A stretch of 64,000 nt of DNA, from the NCBI GenBank assembly GCA_019915015.1, contig JAHBBC010000001.1:3224001-3288000 (forward strand), in the 5' to 3' direction. Below, one piece after another: positions 10,545 to 23,020 of the stretch (its first letter is position 1; every line of letters starts with the position of its first letter). Under the pieces are notes generated by a model. That model saw only the letters and a list, made by a program, of their open reading frames with translations. It did not search any database and had not been told where the DNA came from. This DNA comes from Auriscalpium vulgare. Its lineage: Eukaryota; Basidiomycota; Agaricomycetes; Russulales; Auriscalpiaceae. The position numbers and the translations under genes are program-made.

Positions 10545-13500
10545 TTATTGAAACAAGGCATCTGTGCTGAAATCATTGTCCTCTTCATCAGAATCTGGTA
10601 TGCTCTCGTCCCTAGCCTGACCTGCACTGACTCCGACAGCAGGGTTCCGACGTGCAGGAAGCTGAGCTTCCTCCGCGAGGACATCAGATAAAATTGCAGA
10701 CCTCAGGTTGATGTGAGGCATCTTGATGAAAGCATTGGCAGGTTCGTACGGTTCTGCCAGGTCTTCACCTTGAACGTCATTGTCGTCATTGTCGTCTTCT
10801 TCGTCCGACATCGGTGCGGGTGCGTTTTCTGAAGAGGGGAATACCTTCTTTTCGATGTTGTAGAACTTGACCGAAGGGAATTGATTAGTGTGCGCGCGCA
10901 CCTGCTCGAATGGTTGGAACACTGTGTACTTCAATAAAGAACGGAGGTTGCTTACCTTGCTCTTAGACATGTGGTACTGTCGGACTTGAGTCATTGCAGA
11001 CATGTTATGCACGGATAGCCGATTCCTATGCTTTGGAGTAAGCCATGTGAATGTAGAGCCAGTCCGTTCATCGGGCATGGAGTTGACTCGGACGGAATAC
11101 AGTTTGATAGCGAGATGCTATTCATGACAGCATCAGTCGGCAGCGCTCGGTGAATCATACGGACACGAACACGTACCGGAAGGATGTGCACATTATCAGA
11201 GCCAACACGGCCCTTCCACCACTTAAGGACCGCCTGCGGAACCGTATCGTCGAGCGGATGATCGAATGGGAACTGGTGTCGAGCATAGGCTAGAGTTTCC
11301 CTGTGAAGTTGGGCTGTAAATGATTTCCCTTTTTTTGCCCACTTCAAGAATGCCTTCTTATGGCCATGAACGATCTCTTTCTCTCCGATGTTGGCTAAGA
11401 AGCGGACAACGGACTCGAAAATTGATGGATGCCGAACACCAATGAGTGTCACCTTCTCGCCTTCCGGTAGCCACAGGTCCGACGTGATAAGATCTGATTG
11501 ATGCACACATAAGACAGCGACGAGATGCAAGCAAAAGAATGGCTCTAACCAGGGTTCAGATATGCTGCAGCAAGGTATGCATTATTAGCTATGTTGCCAT
11601 CCAGAAAGAGTTGGCGATGTCGCGCATTGAGGATGCCGCGGATGGCGTTCGCGACCTCAGCGTCAAAATACAGCCTAGGATTTTGAAAGGCGTCCTCTGT
11701 TGCACGAATAACAGCATGCCAGAATATATAGACGTCGGCAGCAGTCGCCTCCAGAGCCTCCAGGCAGGCTAATGCCTTTGTTGCAGGCAAAGTGGCCGCG
11801 ATGAACTGGGAGAGACCAGACTCGAACTTGAATGTCTGGTGATCATCCGGTGCAGGCTGAAAATACTCAGCAATTTCCTGCGAATGTTGTCAGCAAGTCA
11901 TTTCGTCTAGTCGATCCATCAATTGTACCTCATAAAGTCCGTTAGGCGATTCACGGATGACTTTCTTGATCGCAGCTGAGGACCGATGGACAGAGCGAGC
12001 AGAGAGCGGGATTGTTGCGAATCTCGTCTTTCCGATAGCCTCCAGGCCGCGTCCTGTCTTTAGTTTTTCACGAGCTTTCTTGAGGGCTGCATGTCCAGCG
12101 TGCGAGGTATGAAATAATGTTATTGTCTGCCGCACCACACGGATGATCTGGTTGCGGATTAGATCTGATTAATGCTGGTAGTGTGGACGTTTGCGCACCG
12201 GTTTGAAAACATCAATGAGATTAATCTCAAGGATTGTGCGATTCAAGTGATGGCAAACATCCGCAAGATTGAGCGCAGTGGGCATGAGGGCCAGAATTGC
12301 AATGGAACGCGAGGCTCGCGTGTTACCCGTGCTATCACATGTCAGGCCGGAAAACCTGGACGGACCGATGGCATTGACAATCTGCGCGAAGTTGTTAGAA
12401 ATTGCTGAAGTAGTTAAGTTCCAATGCCCACGCACCGGACTTGCGACATTCTCAACAATCCAAGGTGCAGTGTGCGACTCGGAAGTTGCCTCCCGTGTGT
12501 CCATCAAGTATACTTCACGGTCTGAGGTCGAGACGTGTACAGTCCAGTAGGACTCACGACCTGTCGAAGTTCCGCCGTCATAGGAGAGAGTGAGGTCTTC
12601 CTGACCTTGCAGATACTTGAGTTGCTCCCGGCGGACCCACGATGCTTCGTTTACGATGCCTTCATATTCGAGCTTGTCTCTGGTTGAAGGTGCATATGAT
12701 GGTAAGGCAATCTCAAGCATCTCCTTCCACTCCGGGCGCGAGACGATATATGTTGGCAAACCCGCGACGCATATGAGTTTAAGAATGGCAAGGTCGAGCT
12801 TTCTGTGACGCTCGAGCTTCCCAAGCGCCTTTGCTTGCCGAAAGAACGCATGTGTCGCGGCGCCTGCATCTTGCTTCTCCCCATCTTGTCCAATTCCATC
12901 TTGAGCTCCTAGTTCCTTCGCAACCATCATGGATCCTTTCGAATTGGTGAGCTCCTGGACCTGCGCAGACAGTGCCTTTCCAGCTGAATGTATGTGCACT
13001 TTCTCCCGCAGCTCTGAGGACAGCTTGGGGCAGTCCTTTGCATGACGAACGACTCGGATCAACGCTCGATGTCGGAAAGTATGATGGCAAGGGTTATCAG
13101 GACCTCCGACACAGCGCCAGAGCAGCGTAGTTGGATTGTCGCGGCGATAGCAAGCCTCGGTGAGAGCGTCCATCAGAGGATCCGGCGGCCGTCCTCCCCG
13201 GCGCGCATCCTTCTTCGGCTGCACCCATTTGACAAGGTCACCAGGGTTAAGCTCAATCTCCATGTCGCTCCCATCTTCTTCCCCCATCTCGTTCACATAC
13301 GGAGCTGCGCCGTCCGCAACTCCTTCGGCATCTGATTTCTGTTCATCGAGCTGCTGGTCTTGCAGTACCGGTGAACTACTAGGCTGCTTGTGCGTAGCGA
13401 CTGTGTTTCCGCCCGAACGCTTTGCAACCTGTAAGCAAAGCTTCTGTTACTTACTGCTGTCGCGCGCTGACAACCTCTTTGGGCACTTACAGTTGACGTT

Positions 13501-15059
13501 CCAGCAATATGCAGATTCAACGGCGCCGGTTTGAAGACCTCGTCCCACTGCTGCTTGCTCCCCGCATTGCCGGAACTCTCCGCCGGTTCCTTTCCTTTCG
13601 AAGCGGCATTTTTCTTCGTGCGTTTGGCTGGCACGGTGAGTGGCGTGACATTGGTGGCTACACTCAGTCGCCTCTTAACGACGCCTTCTAGACTCAATAA
13701 CTGCGGCTTCGTGAACGCCGATGTGTGCGCACTTGCCGTATAAGCATGCCAGGCGCTAGCATATTGGACTTGTATTTGAGACTGTCCTGCACTGTCGGTG
13801 AGTCGAGTCCGCAAGTAAGTGAAGCTGAGCGCGCACTGACCATGTCACGTAGGTAACACATTATGTCAGCAAGGTGTCGAATGCGTTGCACGACACAGTC
13901 TGTATCCGAGAGGAGATGGATGTCGTCGGGGATGAGATGGTGAGCAAGAGAATTGTGGCTGAGGACAGAGCAGGAGAAGCTGTCGAGCTGTGGGGTGCAT
14001 GGTAACACGTTGAGTGAAAGCGGCCCAGTCGCTCCGTGTTGTCCTAACCACCATTCTATCATCTCCAACAGCTCGCGGGGCGGCTTCCGTCCAAGAGAAT
14101 CAGCATAGAAAGCCGTGTGTGGCTCTACGCTGATCGCAACGGACACCCAGTGATTGTCTCGTGTACGGCTGCTGGCAAGAGCACATCCGCGCCATCGATC
14201 CGCACCCCGATCGTCATTCAACCTCCTTGAGTGATCCATCTTGCAGCTGCGAGCCAGCCAATCGTAGGGGAGTGATGCCGCGCATTGATTGGTAAGATGT
14301 TCCGCTAGCATTGAGTCGTGCGCGGTTGCGGTACGTGTCAATGAGCTTGACTGATGCCGCACTCGGCAGTATACATGCCGGCTTGCCTTGTCTTTGCAGA
14401 CGATGACCTAGCAGCATCCCCAGCTGATCCATATGCTCCGCCGCCAGCCAACGCCGACCACAGTACGATGTAAGCGTCTTTGGATCGACGCCCATCGTCG
14501 TTGGGAGGGGTACGTCCCATGGCCAGTCGTCGAGGAGTGCTGACGTGTCTGCAGCAAGGGACTTCACCTCGTCGTTGAGCAAGCCCTCGGTCCAAGTCTT
14601 CAACCACGCAGTGGCCAGAGAAAGGCGCGCCTTGGCAGCGAGTATGCGCCGGACCTCGTACCAGTAGGTGAGAACCCACATCGGGGTTTTGAGTGTTTGT
14701 TGAGTGACCGACTCTTGAACAGGATAGCCCAGGCAAGCATAGCCTGTCTCTAGGGCGGGGATGACGCGGTTTTGCAGGATTTCCAACACCTCGGTGTGCG
14801 GCGGCATCGGCCTAGAGAGCAGGACCATTGCATTTGCGGCCGTTATGAAGCTTTGGCCCTTCGAGAAGAGTGTGCTCTGCTGGAGCAGAGACGGCGCGTT
14901 CGCCTCCGGTGGGACAGGGAAATTTTGGATATCGGCATTGCGCAGGGCTGGTGTGGGTAGTAGGACATGTTTAATGTCGTCGGGAATGGGTATTCTTTTG
15001 AGGATATCACCCAGAGTTTGAAATGAGTCGATGTCGTGGATGACCTCGTCGTCCGCCAT
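10545..15059 (-). pseudogene. Ulp1-hAT transposase, copy 1, frameshifted
   Basis: Same gene as the one at 54811-59328. Compared with that copy, three single bases are missing in exon 1: one after codon 280, one at about codon 303 and one near the end of the protease module. The reading frame stops one codon after residue 280, before the catalytic His. The three losses sum to three bases, so downstream of the third the frame returns to that of the transposase part, which itself shows no difference. Each loss is in a run of two to three identical bases, so sequencing or assembly error is a real alternative. If the losses are genuine, this copy cannot make the protease but its transposase exons remain open. 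Confidence 0.75.
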
Positions 15060-15349
15060 TTGACAGTTTTGAGGGTTGGCAAAATGTGCTAGGCCAGTGT
15101 CGAAGGTGAAGATTGCGCCCTCATTTAGTCACTCACTACGGAGTGTAAATGTCGATCACAGCAACGGGTCGATCATACACACGTTGCTGCATACAACACT
15201 CTTGCAACTATCCCATGCCGAGGCGGGATGTGTCTAATACCTCCTTAAACATCCGCGTAGCATTGCACAACCACCTTACGACTGCCGGCCATGTCTGCGT
15301 GCGAGGCTGCGAGCCTCATGGCTCATGGGCCGGCGCCGGGCGCCGGAGG

Positions 15350-15493
15350 GGCCGACACACATCACGTGCTGGAGGTATTGTACCGGGTATATTGGGGCCC
15401 AGGGCAGGGCAGGTATGGTACCGGTACTATACAGGTACAATTACCGGGGAAAAACGTTTTCGGGGAAAAACTCAGGTTTTTCCCGCAACGCTA
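15350..15493. repeat. right terminal and subterminal repeats, copy 1
   Basis: CACGTG at about 15364, then GTACCGGGT, GGTACCGGTAC and two GGGGAAAAAC units near 15447-15472, ending in the terminal repeat AGGTTTTTCCCGCAACGCTA. An extra A is present near 15440 relative to copy 2. Confidence 0.7.
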
Positions 15494-15501
15494 GGGTGCT
15501 G
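15494..15501. repeat. 8-bp target site duplication, right, copy 1
   Basis: GGGTGCTG, identical to 10158-10165. Confidence 0.9.
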
Positions 15502-15670
15502 GGACGCTTCTCCGCCCGCGTGATCTGACGCCCGCTTCCACCTCCATCCTCGACGGCATGGCGGCCCGCGCGAAGAGTGTCGACAGATAAAAGCGCACGC
15601 ATTCCTCGCCTTCTCTTCGCGCTCCGTTCTCTGCTCCGCTTGCATCCACGGCCACCTTCGCGAGGCAATC

Positions 15671-17666
15671 ATGGGCAAAGGCGTGCGTGCTCGCTTTCTT
15701 CCATCCTCGCATCTGGACTTACCCTGTCCCCATGGGCTGTCAGTATAGCGCTCGCATCGCCGCCAACCCCGTATGGTCTTCCTTCTCGACCTCACCCTCG
15801 ACAAACGCTCATATATATCTTCGCAGTACATCGTTGGGTCATTCGCATGTATCGGTGGTGGCTTGTTCGGTCTGGACATATCGTCCATGTCCGGCGTGCT
15901 CAACGTACGTCTCCACCTCCGGGTCTGTATGTTGTCTCAAACACCCTGCCCCTCAGAATGATGCGTATAAGAAGACCTTTGGATATGTGAGTCCATCGGA
16001 CACGTCAACGTGCTTGAGGATCTGACATGGCACATTCCAGCCGGATTCCAACGCCCAAGGTGCCATTGTCGCCGCTATGCCTGCCGGATCCTTCGCCGGC
16101 GCCTTGCTCGTCACCAAGCTTGGTGATCTCATTGGACGCAAGAAGACCATCATCTTGTCGGGTCTCATCTGGGTCATTGGCTCCATTATCCAATGCGCAT
16201 CGGTGGTGAGTTTCTTGCCCAACTGGAAGGCGCACGTAAATGTCTCACTAGTTGCCGGCCGCAGGACCGCGGCATGCTCGTCACAGGGCGCGTTATCTCC
16301 GGCATCTCCGTCGGCATTGCGTCGGCAATCGTCCCCTTGTACCAGTCAGAGATCGCGGAGCCCCGGATCCGCGGCCGGATCGTGTCCCTGCAGCAGTGGT
16401 CCATCACCTGGGGTATCCTCCTGCAATACTTTGTCCAATTCGGTTGCTCGTACATCGACGGCGTCGCCTCTTTCCGTATCCCATGGGGTCTTCAGATGAT
16501 ACCTGCTATCATCCTGTCCGTCGGCATGCTCGCGTTCCAGAGTCGCCTCGCTGGCTCGTGGACAACAACGGTAAGTACAGGCGATCTCGTACTATGCTCT
16601 GAAGGACTGACAGGGGATATAGGGAAGCGGAAGCTCTCGAAATCCTCGCCGATCTGCATGGTGGCGGAAACCGGGACAATGAGCTGGTGCAGCTCGAGTT
16701 CGAGGAGATCCGTGGCCAGGTGTACTTTGAACGAACTGAGGGTGCCAAGTCGTACCTCGATCTGCTCAAACCCGGCATCCTTCGTCGCGTCGGCCTCGGC
16801 ACGTCTCTCCAGATGTGGTCGCAACTCACAGGCATGAACATCATGATGTACTACATCATCTACGTCTTCCAGGGTGCCGGTCTCACGGGTCGCCGTGGCA
16901 ATCTTATCGCCGACTCCGTGCAATACGTCCTCAACGTTGCCTTCACCGGTCAGTTACTACGTCTGTTTGATATGTTCTAGCCGCTGATGGATCCACACAG
17001 TCCCTGCCATCATCTACATTGACCGCTGGGGACGCCGCCCCATGCTACTCGTTGGCCTCACGCTCATGGGCTTTTGGCTCATGCTCGTTGGCGGTCTCCA
17101 GGGCCGCTATGGACATTGGGGATTGGTTGGAACGGACCGCGTCTGGCTCATCGACGGTCACGGCGGCGTCACCAAGTTCATCATCGTCTGCTCGTATCTT
17201 TTCGTTTGCTCCTTCGCCATCACCATGGGCCCGGTATCATGGACATATCCTGCCGAAATCTTCCCCATGCGTGTGCGTGCCAAGGCCGTGTCTGTCTCCA
17301 CCGCGACGAACTGGATCTTCAACTTCGCGCTTGCCTGGGCCGTGCCCCCGGTCTCTCGACAATCGCATACAAGACGTACTTCATCTTCGGCACATTCAAC
17401 TTCGCTGCGTTGATCCACGTGTTCTTCATGTTCCCTGAAACCGCCGGACGCACCCTTGAGGAGGTCGAGGATGTATTCGCAGAAGGCCATGTCTTCAGCG
17501 CATGGAAGGTGGGCCGTGGGGTTGGCCGCAAGACACTCCAGCAAGTCGTCGCCGACAAGAAGCAGTTTGGGGTGAGTATTGGTGTCATAACTCATCTGAG
17601 TGTATGACTGACCGTGTCTCCTAGGATGACGCTGACGTGAAAATCGACGACAAGGCCAGCGAGTAG
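15671..17666 (+). CDS. MFS sugar transporter (two apparent frameshifts)
   Basis: Plasma-membrane proton-coupled monosaccharide transporter of the sugar porter family, about 12 membrane segments. The ATG at 15671 gives MGKG, then splices to YSARIAANP and YIVGSFACIGGGLFGLD. Family signatures are clear: GDLIGRKK, GRVISGISVGIASAIVPLYQSEIAEPRIRGR, PESPRWLV, DRWGRRPML, SWTYPAEIFPMRVRAK and PETAGRTLEEVEDVF. Two joins need a base that is not there: the PESPRWLV block (near 16537, TTCCAGAG where TTCCCAGAG is expected) and the stretch after AWAVPP (near 17346, one C short in a C run). Either the gene is broken or the assembly lost bases in C runs. A hAT element lies 178 bases upstream of the start, inside the expected promoter. 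Confidence 0.88.
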
Positions 17667-18608
17667 ATTGGACAGGATATCAGCTTTCACCCATCTTTCA
17701 TGCTATACCAACTACGATTTTCTCATCCATGTATTTTTTATCGGAGCTTTCACGACGATCAACGATTGGAATGTATCGAAACTTATGAAACACTTGTGGA
17801 TGATGTTTTCAAAAGGGTGAGTTCAATGAACCCCCGGAGCGTGGAGACCCGCGAAGGAGGAGGGGGATTTACGAAGGCGGATTCTTGACTTCTCGCCTCT
17901 GTCAGACTGTCACGAGCCGTTTATGTCGGACAAGCATCAGAACGGACCTGTCTCTGGGAGTCGATTTGTTTCCCACTGGTCGGCACGCGGAGCAGTCGTG
18001 GGCACAGTTTATCCGACGACGGAAACTTAGCACGTCCATACTTACAACAACGCTCCGGACAACGCTTTGGCTGATATCCTGCGGCCTAACACCTGTCATG
18101 GCCTTACCTCAGACCTACGCGAGCAGCCCTGAGCTGTGCACGCTGGCCGAAATCTTATTAGGTTATGTCATGACTCGTTGACCGCTTTATGCCTGTGTGA
18201 GGATATCGGAGCATTGTCGTGAGTTCACAGTGTGTGTGGCGCAGGCATATCGATTCCCGAAGGTCTTGCGGACATAGAAGGGTCTTCCTGATACTTTGTC
18301 GATGCGGTCAAAGAAGACCATAGCGATAAGTAGAGACGCTGGGCACGACCAGAAGCAACCTCGGACACGGCCCGAAGGCGTCGATAGACAACTGTGCCTG
18401 CATACAGAAACATGCGTAGTCTCGAGCTGTACGGTGGGAAGGCGAGACGCACCAAAGGGAGTTCGAGAAGGAACAGAATTCGATGCGCCGCCCATCTCGA
18501 GGCGACCTCGAGGCAATCCAGCCCCCTAGGTGGGGAGGCACTTTCACCGTGCTGTCTTTGGCCATGAAACCTTACGCGAGGGTGCTTCCCGGTCGCTGTC
18601 TGCATTGC
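17667..18608. other. intergenic between convergent genes
   Basis: No conserved coding block seen. The open frames on both strands lack family features. It contains the 3' sides of the sugar transporter and XPF. Confidence 0.4.
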
Positions 18609-21600
18609 TCATCGCATACCCTTCTCGCCCTCCCCCCAATGCAAGAACTCGAAGCACGCCTTACCCGGCTCGATCCCCAATATCTCCTGCACCTGCGCCA
18701 GCTTCATGTCGCACAACTCCCTGACGCTCCCGACCCTGCCCATGACGTATTTCGCATTTTTCGCTGTGATGCCAGGGATCGACCGCAACAGCTCCTCAGC
18801 AGCGTTGTTCACGCCGGCACCTGCCTCAGGATCCTCTTCGGCGCCGACAGACACGGCTGCCTTGTAGTCTGGCTCACGCTGTTTGGCTTTCAGGTCGTTG
18901 AAAATGTCCGCCGTGGCGTACGGTGAGGAGGACCAGATAATGCGCACGCGAGGGAAAGAGAGCGTGAGGAGTACAAGCTTCTGCTGGATCGAGGGAAGGG
19001 CAGAGGGCTCGATGGCCGGCCCGGTGACAGGTTTCTTCGCCGGATACTTTCCTGTTGGCTTTGCGTAGGATTTCACCTCCTGGACGATCTACGCACGATA
19101 AGGCATCAGGTCAGTATAGATTCTCGATCCTGGAACTGGCTCCGCAAACCTCCAGTGAGAATGACTTGTGCTCTTCGAACTCTATGAGCAGCACAGGCTG
19201 TTTGTAGTGGACGGACATGAGTTCGCATTGGGTATACCTAGACAGAGTCGATATGTGTCGCTCAAAGGAACAAAATACACGCACAATCGGCCGCTGTTGA
19301 AACTCGACACCAAGTCGGGTATGCTCTTTCGCTCAACACAAATCTCAGGCGTCAGGATGTAGTCTCCGACCGTCAAAGTGGCGGGTATGACGAGTAGTTT
19401 GGACGCGTGGAGAAGAGAGGGCAGCGTCGAGCGGAATTCGCGCATGTCGACTATGACCTGATTGTGAGTGCATAGATCGAAAGTCAAAACTAATGTTCGA
19501 AAAACAACGAAGATCACGCACCTGTGAGGGCTCGGTGGACACCTCTTTCCGCCCTCCCGCTATTCGTGTGCTGATGGTTTTAATGATTGCCTCGCTCGAC
19601 TCACTCCCTGGACGGTGTTCCTCTAAGAGTGGCATCAGCATAGACTGCACGATACATCGTCATCAGTACCGTCGCAGAGCTGTGCTCATGCAGACTTACC
19701 CCGCGTTCTTTAATCAGTCGCTCAAAGGAATCTTTCTCCTTCCGGAGGCCAGCCAGGTATTTGTGTTCCTCCGCCGTTGTCTGGTAAACCATGAAGTAGA
19801 CCCTGACGCCCAGGCCAGGATTTGAGCTCTTGTAAACCTAAATGGAGAGGATGTCCTCGATATATGCCGCGGCAAGACGAAACGTTGAACGCACCTCGAT
19901 CCGGCGCACAAAATCTTGATTGGGTTCGAACATCACAATGAAACGCGGCTGCAGTTCAGCCAGCATCCGATCGTCGCCATCGTCAGAATAGGCCCGGACG
20001 AGGACTGTCTGCTCAGGCTCCAACAACCCATAGTGCTCGTCAAACTCTGACTGGAACTGCGGAGCCTCGGCTTCTGAAAGTGACAGTGCCAGTGCAAAGT
20101 CAGTATCAAGGGCGACGGTGTCAGGACCCCCGCTGATAGTTGACGGTGCTTGTGTCGCTAGACTAGCTTCACTTCAATACCGACCTTCAAAGTATGAAGC
20201 GAGAGATGGGACGCACAAGTCTGCAATCTTGTCCGCCTCAGCCCTCATGACCTCCTCCCCGAGCGACATACTCGCGCTTGTGCCTTTCTTCTCCAGTGAC
20301 CTGCTGCTTTCAGGCGATGGTCGACCACCTCCGCGTACTCGCCGCCGGCTGGCCACGCGGTCCCTTCTATCCTGATCTTTCTTCTTCAGCGCCTCACTGA
20401 TTTCTTCGTCAGCGTCGTCCTGACGGATCCTTGACCGCAAGGCATTCGGGTGTGGCGGATCGCGGCCGTCGCGCTGGTTGCCCGAGAGCCTCGCCTTCCA
20501 CCACAAGTACAAGCCAAGTTTCTCTTCCATCATCTTACGGCCCTGCTGTCCCGGTGGTGCATCGATGTCCATTGAAGATAGAAACTCATTGAGCAGGGTA
20601 GATGTGCGCAGAGAAGATGTCATGACAAGGACTGTGTTCGTACCCTTGCTCACTGGGTCGCCATTAGGAGGTATTTCGTACGGTCGCACGAAGTACTTAC
20701 CTCGACCCAATGAATTTTGCCGCATAATTTCGTCCTCAATTTCCTTCAGCGTCTCAGCGAGCAAACTCCATTTCGGCAATTCTTCCAAGACGGGATCCAT
20801 GTCGTGCGGAAGCCAAGAAGGTCTCGGTCTTGCCTTTTCCTTTCCCTTCGCGCTCTGTGGTTTGTGCACGAAACCTTCGACCTCCGCCAATGCCTCCAGC
20901 GCATCGTCGTCGTCGCACAAGTCAATGACCGGAGGACGGGAGGAGGAGGACGCTGCAGCGTTTGTCTGATAGCAACGTAATTTGGCTACCTGAAAGATGA
21001 TGTTTGCAGCATCTGTTAGCAGCCAGGGCGATTGATTTTGCCTCGCATTTCCAGATGCCGAAACTGAGTTCGACTCTATGATGGTCTCGAGGTAGGCATG
21101 GAATGCCAGTGGATCGTACGTCAAGAGGTATCTGTCAAAATAAGTCTATATAGGCTTGAGATAATGTGGGATTTCTACGTACGTCAACAGGCGGCGCAAT
21201 GTGGCGAGATCGCTAACCAGCTGCTTGGTTCTAGGGCCCACTTTATGCCAAACGGGATCGAGCTGACGGCGTACGATCGCATCAAACGATCGAAAGTATG
21301 CATTTTCAACGCTCAGATCATCCAAGTCGAGCTGCGTGTGGTGTCAAACTGAGGAGGACGATAAAGTAATCAGGCCATACCGTCGTGTTGGAGCGCTTCA
21401 ACTCCGCCAAAGTCGTACTCATGCATTGCACGATCGCATTATGGATGTCATTCATGGCATCTGTCATTGGTTGATACAGCTCTACGACGTCTGCACGTCT
21501 GCGCTCTAGAGAGTCTTTCACAGCTTGATGGAAGCTTGAAACAGTCGGCCTCGGAGCTCATTTATAGAGAAGTTACGTACCGAGGATAGATGAGGACGGT

Positions 21601-22250
21601 ACGAAGCTGGAGTTCCTTCATGATGTTCCTCAGAGGAGACAGGCCGGATGTGATGTGCTCAGGTTGATCAGAGAAGGCCTTAAGGAAACCAACTTTGTTC
21701 TTCTCTCGATATAAGCGCACTATGAATGCCTCTAGCGAGATAGCTGTAGCTCTGTTACCTGGTGTCAGTGTGAAGAGCGACGAAGAACTTGGCTACATGC
21801 CTCTCAGCGTGAAGGACAAGGAGACCTGTGACGAGTTCTGTGGGCAAATCCGACTGTAACATGTCGACCACCAAGATACGGGAGGTGACAGAAATGAGGC
21901 CGCCCTTTTTGTAGAGGTCTTGTCTAGGGATGGGTCTTAACGATACTCAGAGGAGGATGAAACTGAAATACACACCGATCCTTCTTGTTCATCTCGTAAC
22001 CAACTGCCCGCAAACCCGGCTTCCGGCATCCCATGACTCCCAGCTCTTCCCCCATAGCAGCTTCTTCTTCTGGAGACGCATTGACCAGGAGGATTAGATT
22101 TTGCGGAGAGTCATAAATTTGCATAAGCGTGCAGATAATTCTACGGAGGCCCAGCCCACGCGCCAGAAGCAAGAGGTCACTTGTGGACGGGTCATGGATT
22201 TCTTCGATGATTGCGCGGTGGAATGGTAAAAGGCCTTCACCGGAGGCCAT
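18609..22250 (-). CDS. rad1: DNA repair endonuclease XPF/Rad1
   Basis: Catalytic subunit of the structure-specific nuclease XPF-ERCC1 (Rad1-Rad10), which cuts 5' of lesions in nucleotide excision repair and processes recombination intermediates in the nucleus. From the start at 22250 (MASGEGLLPFHRAII) the helicase-like N-terminal half follows, with YKKGGLISVTSRILVVDML and LPTELVTGLLVLHAE. A charged middle region with acidic and Lys/Arg-rich stretches comes next. The nuclease domain has VDMREFRSTLP and the metal-binding signature GDYILTPEICVERKS. The C-terminal tandem helix-hairpin-helix region reads SIPGITAKNAKYVMGRVGSV, and the protein ends EGEKGMR. The gene has many short introns. I saw no missing key residue. 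Divergent from the F-box gene. Confidence 0.92.
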
Positions 22251-23020
22251 TCTGGTGCAGGCCAAACGTGACAGTAAGGCGTGCCACTTTGCAGGACAGA
22301 GATTGAGCACTGAGAGCTTGTACTATTGCCGCTGTTGGTGGTCACAGACTCGGAGTGGGACTCGGACGTCGACTCGTCAGTCGGGACGCGCGGGTCATAC
22401 ATTATGTAAGACTCACCAAAGTTGTCTCTCGACATCCCCTTCGACCTCTCATCGGGAGGTGATGCTGCAGTACTATCTCGAAAATCTCGCTTGCTGTTCC
22501 ACATGTGTAGGCATCCTAAAAAATGCCTAACCATAGCGCCGCGAATGCCTTGTCTACATGGACCACAATGCACATCCTGCACGGTGGAACTGAAGTACCC
22601 TGCGACGCTGTGACTTGTCCCCCAGCTCTTGGCGGCAGCTGCGTTACTTGGCTCTGTCATTACCCTCACAGTCTTGCCCTCACCGTGCTACAGGATTCTG
22701 CGTGCATCCTATCCTGCGCCTCCTCAGATTCTTGGATCGTCCGTCAGACGTCGTATTTTTTAGGCAGCTTGCGATTGGTGACAAGGTTATACAACGGCAT
22801 CGCGTCCTTGGTCGTCGCGTGCACGATTTCAGAAATCGGAGAAACAAAGAACAATGCATGTCACACTGTTTCCATCCACACCGCTCACATTCCTCAACAG
22901 TCTGGTCGCGTGATTTATGCAGCGGCCACACTCGTCCCTCCTCAAAAAAGAACACGCGGCTTTGCCTTTCTACTCAACCCCTGGTTTGAGCCCGCTTTCA
23001 AATTCCCTTTCGTCACGTAC
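22251..23020. other. divergent promoter region, XPF / F-box gene
   Basis: About 770 bases between two start codons that point away from each other. A 191-residue minus-strand open frame crosses the XPF start in another frame; I saw no family features in it and treat it as chance. Confidence 0.4.

Larger units (their letters stand above)
10166..15493 (-). mobile_element. hAT DNA transposon, copy 1 (5328 bp)
   Basis: The ends are TAGTGTTGCGGGAAAAACCT on the left and, read inward on the other strand, TAGCGTTGCGGGAAAAACCT on the right. This is a 20-bp terminal inverted repeat with one mismatch that fits the hAT end rule YARNG. Perfect 8-bp target duplications flank it, also typical of hAT. It is near-identical to the element at 54432-59761. 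I found four one-base indels: three bases missing here in the protease region (near 13736, 14152 and 14217) and one extra A near 15440 at the right end. These account exactly for the 2-bp length difference. I noticed no substitutions in the parts compared. The element sits about 180 bases upstream of the sugar-transporter start codon. Confidence 0.95.

Noticed and set aside
22094..22669. 191-codon minus-strand open frame overlapping the XPF start
   Set aside because: It runs into the XPF coding exon in another frame, has no recognisable domain, and lies where a promoter or 5' leader is expected.
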